Shown piece by piece: positions 33,122-44,708 of a DNA stretch of 64,000 nucleotides. The notes under the pieces were generated by a model. That model saw only the letters and a list, made by a program, of their open reading frames with translations. It did no database searches and was not told the origin of the DNA. How positions within the stretch are numbered: the stretch's first letter is position 1; every line of letters begins with the position of its first letter. The position numbers and the translations under genes were made by a program. The stretch comes from Arthrinium phaeospermum (Eukaryota > Ascomycota > Sordariomycetes > Amphisphaeriales > Apiosporaceae), in NCBI GenBank assembly GCA_006503535.1, contig QYRS01000001.1:3658001-3722000 (forward strand), read 5' to 3'.

Positions 33122-33806
33122 TTGCGTGCAGCGGCGGGTTTACCATGGACTTAATTTGGGTCTGTCTGCACACGTCGGTCACGCAGTCGCTTATGGACTT
33201 GGCAAATTGTTTCTAGAATTTGGGAACCCTTTGTGTCATTAATGCCCTCGTTTGTACTTTCACGATATCCAAAGCCCGAGTATGTTTCGGCGAACAATAG
33301 TTTTTGATCATTTACAACGACGCTTGTGAATCTTCTATAGCATTTAGATCAATATCTTTTGGATGAGAGCAAGGGTCGCCATTGCAATATCTGAGGGAAA
33401 TGCCAGGGTCATGGCAAACGGCTTGTTAACAAACAGAGTATATTACCCTGAAAGGTTATTGTTTATGTATGACGCATGACGAACTAACATGGCCGCAATG
33501 GAGACGGTTTCCATTTATAACGTGTTCACTATGAAAATGTGCTTGCACCAGCTTGCCACAAACACTGCATCAAGGCGAATGTTAATGACGGTTTCTGGTG
33601 TGATTCACGGTAGCCAGGTCTCCATTGAACTCATTCATACCGCCCTGCTAACTCAAGACCCTCTCTTTTTAGTAACTGAAACAGGCCTTTGATATTCGCT
33701 TAAGATATTGGTCAGCTTTCAGTTTGGTCCATGCAGACAAACCCCCTTCCTATCAAAGTCTAACAGCACCTGAACCAAATGCGTGAGGAGCTTGACCTGC
33801 CGCTTA
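33122..33806. other. intergenic, nothing recognised
   Basis: A convergent gap between the membrane-protein gene (+) and the F-box/ankyrin gene (-). One 67-codon frame looks like chance. No repeat or RNA gene was seen. Confidence 0.5.
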
Positions 33807-35164
33807 TTAAAATCGGCGATTTGGGACGCCGTTCCGTTTTTCTACCCACCTCTCAAAGAATGCCATAACCAAGGGTGACCGGCGTATAAATCGTGGCAGA
33901 CTTCCAATCGTTTCATCGAGGATATCATCTGGAATTGCCCCGTACCATCTGAGGGTTTTCAGTGTTTCTACCTTCCTCGATCCCGAGACCCACCCATGGA
34001 GTGCTTCATGGAACGGGGTACGCCCTTGAGAGTCGACAACATTAACTTTGGCGCCATTCCAAAGTATTTCGTCTGCCTTCCAATCGTTGCCATGTTTGCA
34101 TGCGACATGAAGTGCCGTAGCGCCTTTGTTAAAGTCCACGATAGGATTGTTCTCTGGAGACACCTCCAGCAGTGCCTCCGCGGATTTTGACTCCCTTCGA
34201 TGCCGCAGTGCAAAATAAAGTGGTGTATAGCCTCCTGTGTTGCATTGATGAACCTTTGCGCCGTGGAGATGCAGTAGTGTAATACAAGTCGCGAGCCCCA
34301 TGTTGACCGCCAGATGAGCAGCGGTTTCACCTCCCTCGCAAGAAATATCTGTGTCCGCCCCATAATCCAAAAGGACACCCAGAGTTGAATGAATGTAGGC
34401 TTCTCGGCGGTAAAAGCAGAAATGCCAATGCCATATGTATGGCTCCGTCAAAGCAGCCTGTATTGGGCCTACTCCCCAAAAGCCGGCACACTTGGTGTTA
34501 GGATCCGCCCCCTTGGCCAGAAGTGTTCTGGCTGTTCTTGGCAATGCGTGTATGCAAGCGATGATCAAGGCTTTGTTCTTCATCACCTGCGGACAGCAGT
34601 TAGCCATGGCCAAGACCAGACAAAGATGTGGGAGTTCAGAGCGATCATCAGAATCCGGATCGAAGGTCGCACCAAGTTTGATGAGAAAGGAGATGACTCG
34701 TGGAGAATCATACGCGAGGGCCAGAATTAGAAAACTCTTCTTCATGTTGACTCCTGTATTCATGTTACCGCGGATGAAGGGGCCGCGGGGCCCTACTGAT
34801 ATGGCGCCGTACTTTACCAATCTGTGCACAATAGTCAGTCACCTAGATCGGTCGGCGCGGATAATCAAGAGAGCCTCCCGAACCCCTTCAGATTAATTTT
34901 GTCCGTTTTGTCAGCGAGATAATGCACAATGGTCAAAGAGTCCCGTCTGACGGCATGCAGGAAAGCTTTCTCAAACCATGTTTCCCGATCCCGCCCTTCC
35001 CAGCTCTTGTAGCAACGGTCAAAATAGTACTCTATGATGAGATTGTGGAATGCCTGGCTTAGTTGTGTAACGGAACTGATGTCGACAGGATCCAGCTCCT
35101 CAAGTATATGGAGCAACAACTCGTTCGGTAGACGCAAAAGTGGCGGATGCTCTAACTGAGCCAT
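33807..35164 (-). CDS. F-box / ankyrin-repeat protein
   Basis: Two exons, 35164-34884 and 34821-33807, give about 431 aa. The N-terminus has an F-box (LLRLPNELLLHILEELDPVDISS..), the Skp1-binding motif of SCF ubiquitin ligases. The rest is a series of ankyrin-type helices (for example GGETAAHLAVNMGLATCITL, GGYTPLYFALRHRRE, KGATALHVACKHG, QGRTPFHEALHG), which usually bind substrates. The two frames are joined by a 62-nt intron with an unusual donor (GTTCGG), a CTGAC branch-point-like motif and acceptor CACAG. It restores one ankyrin repeat (..KINLK-G-LVKYGA..), but because the donor is weak, a frame break is an alternative. The upstream frame is open to 35314; ATG 35164 sits right before the F-box. 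Such genes are numerous and fast-evolving in fungi, so the substrate is unknown. Confidence 0.7.
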
Positions 35165-35836
35165 GATGGTGAAATAGTCGCTGCACCACAAAGACAATTG
35201 AGTAGGTGCTAGCTGATGAGTTGAAGATATCGTTTCTGGCCCGATATCTGGTGTCGGGTTGTGGGATGACCAGATCGGTTGAGCGGGTTTAGATGAAGTG
35301 GTGCTTCCTCCCAATTAGAATACATATTGACCTCCCCAGTCACCTGACCCTAGTAACCCAGATTCTAAGGTACTTGAAGTACTCAGTCCACTCGTTCTTT
35401 TGAATGCAGGAAGACATGTCGCTTCTTTTTCGACAGCACTGTTGTTACCTAAGATGGTGTTAGTGGTTAGTGCTGCGCTGCAGGGCAGCAAGCATGCGTG
35501 TCTGTTTGTCCCGTTATGCCAACATCCCCACCTGAGTCACTAGGAAGAGACCCACCCACAGGCCTATCGCCTGGTCGGGCCGCCCCGCAATTAGCCGCGC
35601 TTCATTGAAAACCTAGGCACGTCAGGCGTCAGGTACCACAGTAGCCAATTGTCGCAGCTACAGCAACAACCTGGAAGCAACAATCATCCCTCCACACACT
35701 CAACCTGAATTACGACCACATCCAAGCTCAGGTGCTGCAAATCTTGACGCGAACCTCGACCATCTCACAACATCATTAATAGATGTTTTAGGTCGTTTCC
35801 ATCGGCTGTTTCATCGCACTGCCAGCCAACATCAAG

Positions 35837-37100
35837 ATGCAGCAAGAGACGGCAATGGATGGGGTCTGCATTGAGCAGCCTCCCGAGCAATCCCCAGAGT
35901 ACATCCAATGCCTGCAAAGCTTGGTCCATTCGTGGGGCACATTGAAGCAGAAAGGCTTCATCATCGATCAGCTCTCCGCCTCGGATCTGGAGAAGCGAAA
36001 GCGATGCCAACGATGCTGTCGAGGTTTGTCAACCCATGTCACCAATTGATTTCGTCGTCTCCACTGCTGAACCTCCGTAGCTTTGAACGCCGCCAAGCAG
36101 AAGAAGACGGCAGACCACAAGCGTCGGTCAAGTGCATCCCCAAGCCGAGACGGCTCGGCTGTCGTTCCGGGCTATCGTGATAGAACCTCGATGCCTGCGA
36201 ACCCTGCCTCAAGCTCCTTTGCATCCAAAGGCAAGACAGCGGACAACAAGAGCAACGCCAAGCTCGAATGCCGGTATCACGACGGAGAAATGGATCGCAG
36301 GGTCTGTTGATGCACCTCGTCCCACTCACCCCAATCAATTGCTGACTCAAGGGATCTAGACCAAGAAGTGGACCTGCTGCAACATGGGCATGTTCACGAA
36401 GCCCTGCAAGGCCACCGAGGATCACGACCCTCGTCGTTACAGACCTAGTGAGCTGGAGACGAACTGGCGATTCCACCACACCCCGCCGGCCACGCCGCAG
36501 TCGCCCGCCCGCGTGGCCGTTGTGTTCGACTGCGAGATGGGCGTCACCGAGGAGGGCGAGTCGGAGCTCATCCGCGTCTCTGTCGTCGACTACTTCACGT
36601 CGGCCGTCCTGCTGGACAGTCTCGTCTGGCCCGACGTCAAGATGAAGGACCTCAGCACCCCCTTCTCGGGCGTCTCGTGGAAGGCCTTGAACGATGCGCG
36701 TCGCAACAAGACTTGTCTGTTCGGTCGGGAGAAGGCTCGCAAGGCGGTTTGGAGCCTCATCAGCCCCGAGACCGTCGTTATCGGTCATGGAGCGAACAAT
36801 GACCTGAACATCTTGCGCTGGATTCACCCCAACATCGTGGATACGCTCCTGGTCGAACAGCGTCTCCGGGAGAAGGAGAACGAGGCTAAAGAGCAGGAAG
36901 CCAAGACGGATGACCAGCAAGATGCAGAGACCAAGCCATCTGGTGGTGGCGGCATGTCTCTGAAGAAGCTTGCGAAAGATCGACTGGGAAGGGTCATCCA
37001 AGCTAAGGGTAGAGGCCATGACAGCATTGAGGATTCCATTGCTACTCGGGATATTCTTCACTGGCATGTTTCCAGAATTCTCCAGTCAGGCGAACCCTGA
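35837..37100 (+). CDS. REX-type 3'-5' RNA exonuclease (DEDDh)
   Basis: Three exons (35837-36023, 36081-36301, 36360-37100) join in frame to give 382 aa. Exon 3 holds the exonuclease domain of the REX1/REX3/REX4 group: FDCEMG with catalytic Asp193 and Glu195, a GHGANNDLNILRW segment with the second Asp, and a terminal HDSIEDSIATRD motif with the catalytic His (about 356) and last Asp. Upstream is a Cys/His cluster split between exons (KRCQRC; CRYH; WTCCNMGMFTKPCK..H), arranged like the zinc-binding region of fungal REX3-like proteins. The family trims 3' ends of structured RNAs such as RNase P/MRP RNA, U5 and pre-rRNA in the nucleus. The zinc-binding region makes REX3 more likely than REX4. 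Introns are 57 and 58 nt. Confidence 0.82.
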
Positions 37101-37836
37101 GGATTGGTCCATTGCTTGCACACATCAAAGGGACAACTTGCTCTAGTGTAGTTATCGTGTACGTTTATAGCATAGCTTGTGAGAACGACAAGGCATGCAT
37201 AATAAGCAATAATCATCATGTATTCTGTTCTGCAGATTTCCTCTTCGGGTCAATGTTCGTGTACGTCTTTGGCGCCGATGTGAGAGTGGTCCCAACCGAG
37301 GTCCCAACGGGATTTACTATTAATTAATCTTGAAAATGTCAGGAAAAGAAAACATGGTTCTGGTGTGTTTTGCCCTGGAAGTTAGCTTGGGGCATGGCGT
37401 GCGCCACTGGGATCACAAACAACGTCAGGGATAGGTTCCAGGGCCGATCAGACACGTTAGCTTCATACGTATCATGTAAACTCATGCTTTCTTTTTTCGC
37501 TTGTCCGACCCCATCGGAGCTGCGTCCTCGAGGCTCCCCAATTCCTTTTCCACTCGCAACGGAAACTCGGTCAAAGAATTTCACTGCAGCACAACACGCA
37601 ACACCACATTTTCGACTCTACATAACGATCCTATTCCAAATAACTGGTTTCTTCTACAACACAGCTGCTTCATTGAACGGCGGCTAGGCGTATGACATGT
37701 CGAGGGTTGTAGGAGCCCGAGCCACGCGGTATGTGGAGGCTTCTGAACTCCTGTCATACATCCCACGCGTCTTCGCGAACGGGTTCTGAGGAGTCGGGGG
37801 CATCCGGACCGCACTAGGAAACAGCAGGAAATCACC

Positions 37837-38826
37837 ATGTTCGTTTGCGAGCCGGCACCTATGTACGTATTCGGCACGGGCGTCAAAATGGAGCCAAGGA
37901 CCCCCTGGCAAAGCCTCCGCTGGCGTCTAAACTTGTCCTGTGACATCATGCCCATCGTCGGCTATCCTTCCATATCCGATCCCTTCAAGAATCCATTAAA
38001 GGTACACACCTGGCACAAGGACATATTAGGTGGCGGTCCCACCAAGGAAGAGGGCCAAAATCCCGGAGACAATATAAAGGTCAGGTCTCTCTCGAGAGAT
38101 AAGTACATTCCGGAAGTCATATCCAGCACCAATTTCTTCGCCCGGAGCCTGAGTCTGTATTACGGACCAGACCACGCGGTGATGGTCGTGGTCCTGCACC
38201 TCACAAGGCCGCCATTTGAATATGCCTCCCGACACACTTTACACCAGGCCCTCCGGCGGGCGGTGCACCCCGCCCTGCCCTGGCGATTGGGGGACAAACT
38301 GCCCGACGAGGGCGAGCCTTCTTCATCGACCAGCCCACCGTCGCAGGCTGTGGGCGAAACGGTCGTGGAAATCGACCGGGACGCCGGCTTGGCCACGCTG
38401 CTCCTCGCCATCAACGTAGAGGGCCACGTGATCGGGACAGACCACAACATCCATCCATGGGCCAGGCTCCAGGGCGTGCCCGGCCAAGACGGCACCGTGC
38501 CTACGAGCCTGGCCTGCATCCTCGGCTACACCGGCCACGAACTCGGCCGAGGCGAGGCGATGCCCGCCGGGGCCTTGAAGACGGTCATGCACAAGATGAT
38601 GGTGGGTGTGGCTCGCGAGCTGCGGCTGCCGGCTCCCGAGTTTGTGCGCGAGGTCACGGTGTTTCCGGTCGACGCCACGGTGCTTCATGTCCTTGTAACT
38701 ACGCTAGTACTTCTCACGGTAATGTCATCATTGCAGAATGCTTCAGACGAATTCAGGCGCAAGGGTAAATTTTCAGAACGAGGTACAGAAGCCGTGCCCA
38801 TGGATGAACGTGTGCAGAGAAGATAG
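37837..38826 (+). CDS. unknown protein, copy 1 of a three-gene tandem family
   Basis: A 329-codon open frame, the intact member of a family repeated at 39241-40325 and 40713-41087. Shared features are an N-terminal P-x(2)-[MT]-Y-[VI]-[FL]-G motif (EPAPMYVFGTG here), a central segment SLYYGPDHAVMVVVLHLTRP ending in PPFE, and a C-terminal PWARLQG region matched in copy 2. No signal peptide. A hydrophobic stretch near 285-300 (VLHVLVTTLVLLTVMSSLQ) could instead be a small retained intron (GTAACT..TTGCAG). I do not recognise a domain or fold. Genes lie in the same direction with gaps of about 0.4 kb, consistent with local duplication. Confidence 0.65.
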   Translation: MFVCEPAPMYVFGTGVKMEPRTPWQSLRWRLNLSCDIMPIVGYPSISDPFKNPLKVHTWHKDILGGGPTKEEGQNPGDNIKVRSLSRDKYIPEVISSTNFFARSLSLYYGPDHAVMVVVLHLTRPPFEYASRHTLHQALRRAVHPALPWRLGDKLPDEGEPSSSTSPPSQAVGETVVEIDRDAGLATLLLAINVEGHVIGTDHNIHPWARLQGVPGQDGTVPTSLACILGYTGHELGRGEAMPAGALKTVMHKMMVGVARELRLPAPEFVREVTVFPVDATVLHVLVTTLVLLTVMSSLQNASDEFRRKGKFSERGTEAVPMDERVQRR

Positions 38827-39240
38827 CACTCTGTCTAAAGCGCAACCAGCAACTTACAGGGTAGAATATCGGAAACTTTATGAGCGACCAAGGACTTTGT
38901 TTTGTAACGTGGGATGGTTGTGCTTTTGTCTCCCAAAGCAGGCTCCCAGGTGGTGTGGCATTGCCTTTACGAGCAATGGCTTGTGGCATGGCGCGCCACT
39001 CAAGGCACTAATGACGCCAGGGATGAGTCGGAGGCGTGACAGCCCTGTCGGCTTGCAGCGAACAGCTTGTCACCCAGCGCGCATGCCATGATTTCTTTTC
39101 CGAGGCCTGCTCGTGTTTACGTTATTATAAGTCCATCACTTTGCGAAACGACATCCATCTCGCCCCTTTTTCTCAGTCTGACCGACCAAGAAGGTGCATC
39201 TCTAGTTCAAACTGTATTATGTTGATTCCAAGTGTGGAAA

Positions 39241-40325
39241 ATGTCACAAGCGGTTATGACCGTCTTCAAGAAGGCACAAAAGGTCTTGGCGCTGAGAAGA
39301 CACATTCAGACTCTTAAGGAACGGGCTCTGGAGAGCCGAGCAGACGCGGCCAAACAAAATCCGATCACGCTTTTCGCATTCGAGCCGCATCCTACTTACG
39401 TCTTTGGGACCGGCATACAGATGGTGCCATCTACGTCGTCTACGGTGTTGCAAGCTGTCCAGCAACTTTCTACCGGGGACTGCGACGAACTTCCCGACCT
39501 GGGCGATCCTGGTCTGTCCAATTCCTTCCGGGCTCCACTCAAGATGCGCGGGTGGTCGACTCAGAGCCCGACAAAGGCCAAAACCAATGCCGCAAGGAGA
39601 TGTGTAGCCAGAGTCCTTATGACGGAAACCGTCAGCAGCCCCGTCATTCGGAGCTGGAGTACCTACTATGGCCCAGGCCAAGCCATGATCCTCGCGGTTC
39701 TGGATCTCACCAAGCCGCCCTTTGTTGAGGCCACCGAGCGGACCCTAGACTCGGCCCTCAAGCGGACGTTCTACCGGACGCTACACCGGACGTTGGATCA
39801 TGACCCCAAAATGAGGAAGCATTTGGTCGACCAAGTCTTTGATGACCGTCACGGGTTCTGGGTTCCTTCTGATAGCCGGAACTCTTCTTCCTCCCGGGGC
39901 GATACTTCTCCCTCCTCACTATTGCTGGGCGACAGGTCCGTGCATGTCGACGAGGACACCCTCGCCACTCTGCGCATGTCTCTGATCGTGGAGGGGCCGG
40001 TGAGGGCAAAAACCCGAAAAGGAACCCTTGGGCAAGGCTGGAAGCCGACCCCGATTTGTGGCGCGGCCTCCCGACCTGCCTCGCCGCCACGAGCCTGACC
40101 GAGCTCTGTGGATCCGACAGCCAGGCGCTGCAGACGGGCGACGTGTTGCCTGCCAAACTCCTGTCTACTGTTTTGAGCAATATGCTGATACAGTTGGCCA
40201 TGGAGCTGGGGCTGGCCGACCCCCTGGCCATGGAGGCGGACAAGGTGTTTCCGCGCAAGTTGTCGGCGCTGCAGATGATCCGCCGCCACGGCTCCAATGT
40301 AGCTACAACAACGGAAATACAATGA
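39241..40325 (+). CDS. unknown protein, copy 2 of the tandem family (one frameshift)
   Basis: The frame from ATG 39241 runs to 40098, but homology to copy 1 leaves it near 40010 and continues in the next frame to a stop at 40325. In the second frame, residues NPWARLEADPDLWRGLPTC line up with PWARLQG.. of copy 1. The break lies near gtgagggcaaaaaccc, where one extra G would restore a product of about 361 aa. It has the family motifs PHPTYVFGTG and TYYGPGQAMILAVLDLTKPP. It has a ~45-residue N-terminal extension (FKKAQKVLALRRHIQ..), basic and helical, that the other copies lack. Given the indel pattern of the surrounding sequence, the break may be an error rather than a real mutation. Confidence 0.6.
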
Positions 40326-40712
40326 TGATTCAATTTGCATGTCAAAGGAGTCCTATGTAAAACAACGCCGTGGGTCATCTGTCAACGTGCACCGACCTGG
40401 TACGTGTCGCGATACGACCCGTCTTTGGAAACAACGCTCACGCTTAAGTGCAGTGAGGAGTAGAAGGTAGACGAGAGAAGGAACAACTCATCACCTATCA
40501 GCTCCGTTAGATAAAGCCCTGCGGGGAGTCAATGATGCTAAATAGGTTCCGTTTTGGGCTTGAGTGTGGAGAAAATAGCAAAGCATGTGGGAATGCTAAA
40601 CATGGGGGCCAAGAAGGGCTCCGACATTATAATACGAAGTCTCCAACGCCTCAAACGACACGTTCTGACACCCCGGGCACAGCCAGGCAGCCCAAGGCAG
40701 CCATAGGTCACC

Positions 40713-41087
40713 ATGTTGGCCTACGGTCCGGCATCTACATATATACTTGGTGCATCGACCTCTGTTGACGACGACGCCACGTTGTCCCTCGGAGAACCAC
40801 TGGAGGTGCCTTCGTACCACTATTACGCGTCGAAAGAGACGTCGTACGAACATGATCCCGGACCACTGCTCACAAAGATGTTGACTCCAGAGACTATCCG
40901 CAGCACCAGCCTCTTCAAGACTGTGGGAGCTCAGACCATGTACGAGGGGCCGGGTCACGCGACGGTATTCGCCGTGCTGGACCTCTACGGCCCGCCATTT
41001 GGAAAAGTCAGCAAGGAAATCCTGGACCAAGCCGTTACTCCATGGGCGTCGATTCCAGTAGGAAAAAGAGTTATAGACGCAGTATGA
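40713..41087 (+). pseudogene. copy 3 of the tandem family, truncated
   Basis: A 124-codon frame retaining the family motifs ASTYILG near the N-terminus and YEGPGHATVFAVLDLYGPPF in the middle, then ending soon after. The C-terminal half present in copies 1 and 2 (about 150-200 residues) is missing. The central segment is closest to copy 2 (AVLDL). It is either a truncated duplicate or a short functional form. Confidence 0.55.
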
Positions 41088-41345
41088 GTAGTAGCATAAG
41101 AATATATTAACAACCCACTTATATAGCGAGGAACTTCCGGGGTGGTGATCCGGAGAAGTAGTAGTCGAGAGCCTCAACCAACCGGAAGCGCCTTTTCCTC
41201 TGCTCCACCTCCCCCCTGCCAGGCGGATCTCGCAGAAACATGATGGGACCCAATTGCTAGAGACAAAATCCAGAAACTCCAAAGACACGAGCTTCGGGTC
41301 GGAACAGCACCGCGCCAGTGGCGAAATGGCTTCCCCCCTCCTGGC

Positions 41346-41883
41346 CTAGCACTGGAAACCACAGTCCATATCGAGCGTGCGCCAGCTCTGCAATAAGTAG
41401 TCCTTTTGGTCCCAATCGCCGACGCTGCAGCGGTCGTTCTTTTGACCGGGGGCCCCGATCCCCAGCTGTCGCCAGTGAAGAAGTGGTATTTGACGAGGTC
41501 GCTGTCCAGCGAGTACGGGGTCGCTTGGAGCCAGAAACGGGGAAGATCTCGCCGTCCCACCAATCACCGGCATGGTTGAGATCACCTCCCCTTCTGGGTC
41601 GCGAACACCGTGTTCCAAGCGAACCACTTATATTGCAGGATCAACTGGGTGTGAATGCCGCACCAGCCGCCGAACATACGGACCTCGTCCTCACCATACT
41701 GGCGCTTCCCGAGCCCGGCGTCGGTCTGGTTGAGGCGGGCGGGGCCGGTCCGGCTGGACGCGCGGCGTGGGTGGGCGTGGTGGGAGCGGGAGTGGCCCCG
41801 GCGGTCTGTTGGCGTGGGTGGGAGTGGCCACGGCTTGGGTGGCGAGGCCGAGGGCGGCCAGGAAGGTGGCAGTAACGCGCATC
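41346..41883 (-). pseudogene. small secreted protein with frame breaks
   Basis: The gene starts with a good signal peptide (MRVTATFLAALGLATQAVATP). A Pro/Arg-rich pro-region follows. In shifted frames come a dibasic KR (Kex2-type) and a mature-looking part: QYGEDEVRMFGGWCGIHTQL, then ..YKWFAWNTVFATQKG, DLNHAGDWWDGEIF, YSLDSDLVKYHFFTGDSWG, and NDRCSVGDWDQKDYLLQSW ending MDCGFQC-stop. At least four single-base frame changes are needed. Two lie at short runs (AAGGGGAGG near 41587, GGGGCCCCC near 41453). Four cysteines remain in the reconstructed mature region. The family is not recognised. Small secreted cysteine proteins are common in the accessory genome of fungi. The broken frame may reflect sequencing indels. 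Confidence 0.5.
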
Positions 41884-42540
41884 TTTATGAGTGATGTGGA
41901 AACGGTCTGATGATGATGGGGATGATAGTATTTATGAGAGATGGATGGTTCCTGTTTATGGGGTATGGAAGAAGCAGTCAAGACAGGGAGCGAGGGCAGC
42001 CACTTATAGCATCTCCAATGCGTGGAAACGAGATGAGAAAGCTCAGTTTGAGAATGTTTCTAGTCACGTTTAAACTGGTTTTTTTGGATGGTCTATTAAT
42101 AATAATCTTTATTTCTCAATACCTCTATCATGAACCGGGTATTGGCAGCGCTTGTTGCGGTATGATTGGCTGGCGTGGCTATCTCGCCCACCAATGAGGT
42201 TTATTCAGTGGAGCATGAGCCCCCCCCCCTGCCCCTCTGTCATCTTGCGTGCCTCTGCCCGACCTTGAATTCTTGGCAACACACGAGGGGGAAGAAGGGG
42301 GAGCCGAGTGACCCAACGTGGTGGTCAACCCCTTCAAAACACCACTCCGTCTATCTGTTGCTGCTGCTGCTGCTGAATTACTGCCACCACGTTCGTGGCT
42401 GAATATATACTCGGTCCACCTTCTTCTTCCTCCGGCCAGCATGCATTGGAAAAATGTGGTCTGTTCGTAGCTGCCGCAGGCTGAGAGACGGCGGCATCAA
42501 CGCTCGCTCGTGAAGCGGAGTAGTTTCACGGATACCGTAC

Positions 42541-44571
42541 CCGACAGGGGAGACCTCCTCCAGCTCCACCAACACCACCCACGACAACACGCCACTGACG
42601 CTCGATCCTGTGCCGTCGCAGTACAGGGAGACCCAATTGATCTTTGACGGCATTAATTACTGTAAGTTTAATCTCCCGCTTTCTCTCCTTCCCTCTCTCT
42701 CGGTTCCAACCCAGCCTGGGAATGCGGAGGACGATTGGTTCGCGGGTGTGGCTTGCGTAGTCAATGAGCGGGTTAGCGTCGATCTGATCTCGATAGCGAC
42801 ACACTTCAACCCCTACCAGCTCCTGATCCAGAGATTGGACAAGGTCCCAGTAAGTGCCAATCCTTTTTTATCCTTCTGTCAGAGATGTACTGCGGTACTA
42901 CCCAGTCAATTGGTAGCTTGCCGGGTGCCACACCTTGTCAGACACAACGCAACCATTGGCTTTCGTGGCCGGATTGACGGGGAGCTACACTAACCTCCGA
43001 TGATCCATGTCAGCGCATCTACGTCAACTGGTCGTCTGCACCGCACCGTCCACAGGGTCCTCTCGGAGGAGCCCTACTATGTCCGCTCCTCGGCGCTGGT
43101 GCGGCGCAACCGCGACCTGTACAACTTCAAGATACAGGCCCTGCAGGAGGTCAACGAGTGGCTGGGCCAGCCCGAGAAGCAGACCAGCGACTCGACACTG
43201 ATGTGTGTGATATGTCTCTCCTATCTACGGTGCGCCATTCCCTTCTTCTTCTCATTCCATGTTGGGGATTGCTGATAATGTGGTATATAGATGCAGCAGT
43301 CCGCGTACACGGACTGGCGAGCCCTCGACGGCGCTCGGAAGATAATCCAGATGCGAGGTGGGCTTAAGGCCATCATCACAGCGAACCCCTTCAAACCCTT
43401 GCTAGCACTTTTGTCGCGTATGTGCTGTCACTCACACCATCAAGACGTTTTGCCGCTAACATCACACAGGATAGACGTCATGGCGTCCACGACAACGCCT
43501 CCACGCACCCACAAGCGGCAAATGCCACCTCCATGGCGCTGCACCATTGGGAAGGCGACCCGGCCATCTTCCAGTTCAACCTCGCCATCAGCTGCCCCTG
43601 CCCCGAGGAGCTGTTCCAGGCCCTGATCATCAACTACCTGCGCTACACCACCATCCGGCCCGAACTCAAGGCCAAGAGGCAAAAGGGCACCTGCATGGTG
43701 CTGAGTAAGCTGAAGGCCTTCTCCGTCTCGCTGGGCCTCGCGGATGAAGGGGTTCCGGGGCTGGAAGTCGTCGGGCAACGGGGTCGACTTCGACGACGAC
43801 GGCCGGACCCGGCGGAGGTCGCCGGCTTTCGGCTCGACCTAGATTCGGCAGACGAGATGGGAGACGAGGATTCGCCGAGCCAGGTGCCCAAGGAGGACCT
43901 CTGGCTCAACGTGGCCATCATCTACCGAGCCGCCATCCTACTGTACGCCCTGCGCACGCTGATCGTCGACGTGCAGCAGCAGCAGTCTAACAGGTGAAAC
44001 AAGGGTGCGAAGACGAAGCGGAAGAGGAAGAAGAAGACCTAAGCTACCTCGAGGCCGAGTTTCCGGGCATTGACGTCGAGGCCCTCCGCCTCGAGACGCG
44101 GCAGACGCTCATCGACACGCTGACGCCCATCTTCGCCGACGTGACGTGGGCCCAAACGTGGCCAAGCTCATCTTCTTCCCCATGTTCGTCGCGGGCATGG
44201 AGACGGGCTGCCGCGAGCACGAGCTGCAGGCTTTCGTCGCGGGGGGGCGGGCATTGACGTCGAGGCCCTCCGCCTCGAGACGCGGCAGACGCTCATCGAC
44301 ACGCTGACGCCCATCTTCGCCGACGTGACGTGGGCCCAACGTGGCCAAGCTCATCTTCTTCCCCATGTTCGTCGCGGGCATGGAGACGGGCTGCCGCGAG
44401 CACGAGCTGCAGGCTTTCGTCGCGGGGGGGCTCGAGCACGTGGGGCGCACCTACGGCACCCTGGGCCCCATCGCCGCCGCCGAGGAGCTGCGGGAGAAGT
44501 GGGCCGCCGACGCCGCGGGGAGAGGGTTCGGCGCCGATCACTTGGGACGGGTGGTTTCAGGGGAGGCCTGA
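42541..44571 (+). pseudogene. Fungal_trans_2-type transcriptional regulator, frame broken
   Basis: Plus-strand pieces in order resemble the helical regulatory domain of fungal C6 regulators (Fungal_trans_2/DUF3468). They are a linker (QYRETQLIFDGIN), a piece with NPYQLLIQRLDKVP, VLSEEPYYVRSSALVRRN.., LQEVNEWLGQPEKQTSDSTL, WRALDGARKIIQMRGGLKAI, FQFNLAISCPCPEELFQAL, LWLNVAIIYRAAILLYALRT and the C-terminal KLIFFPMFVAGMETGCREH..LEHVGRTYGTLGPIA. Several joins could be introns (a GTAAGT near 42663, another near 42851), but at least two changes, near 43045 and 44150, are not splice sites. A 184-bp tandem duplication lies near the 3' end. No zinc cluster was found upstream, so the DNA-binding part is missing or unresolved. 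Confidence 0.55.
44064..44430. repeat. 184/183-bp tandem duplication inside the regulator gene
   Basis: Copy 1 is 44064-44247 and copy 2 is 44248-44430. By eye they are identical except for one base (cccaaacg against cccaacg). Both copies start at CGGGCATTGACGTCGAG and end in a run of seven Gs. Confidence 0.9.
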
Positions 44572-44587
44572 ATTTATTTTTGGGTTT

Positions 44588-44708
44588 TGAGGGATGGGTG
44601 GGTTTGATGATGGGGAGTGTTTACGCGGTAATGCTTGAGTGCATCACTGAGGGATGGGTGGGTTTGATGATGGGGAGTGTTTACGCGGTAATTGCTTGAG
44701 TGCATCAC
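44588..44708. repeat. 60/61-bp tandem duplication
   Basis: Copies at 44588-44647 and 44648-44708 are identical except for one extra T (gtaatgctt against gtaattgctt). They lie just downstream of the regulator stop codon. Confidence 0.9.
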
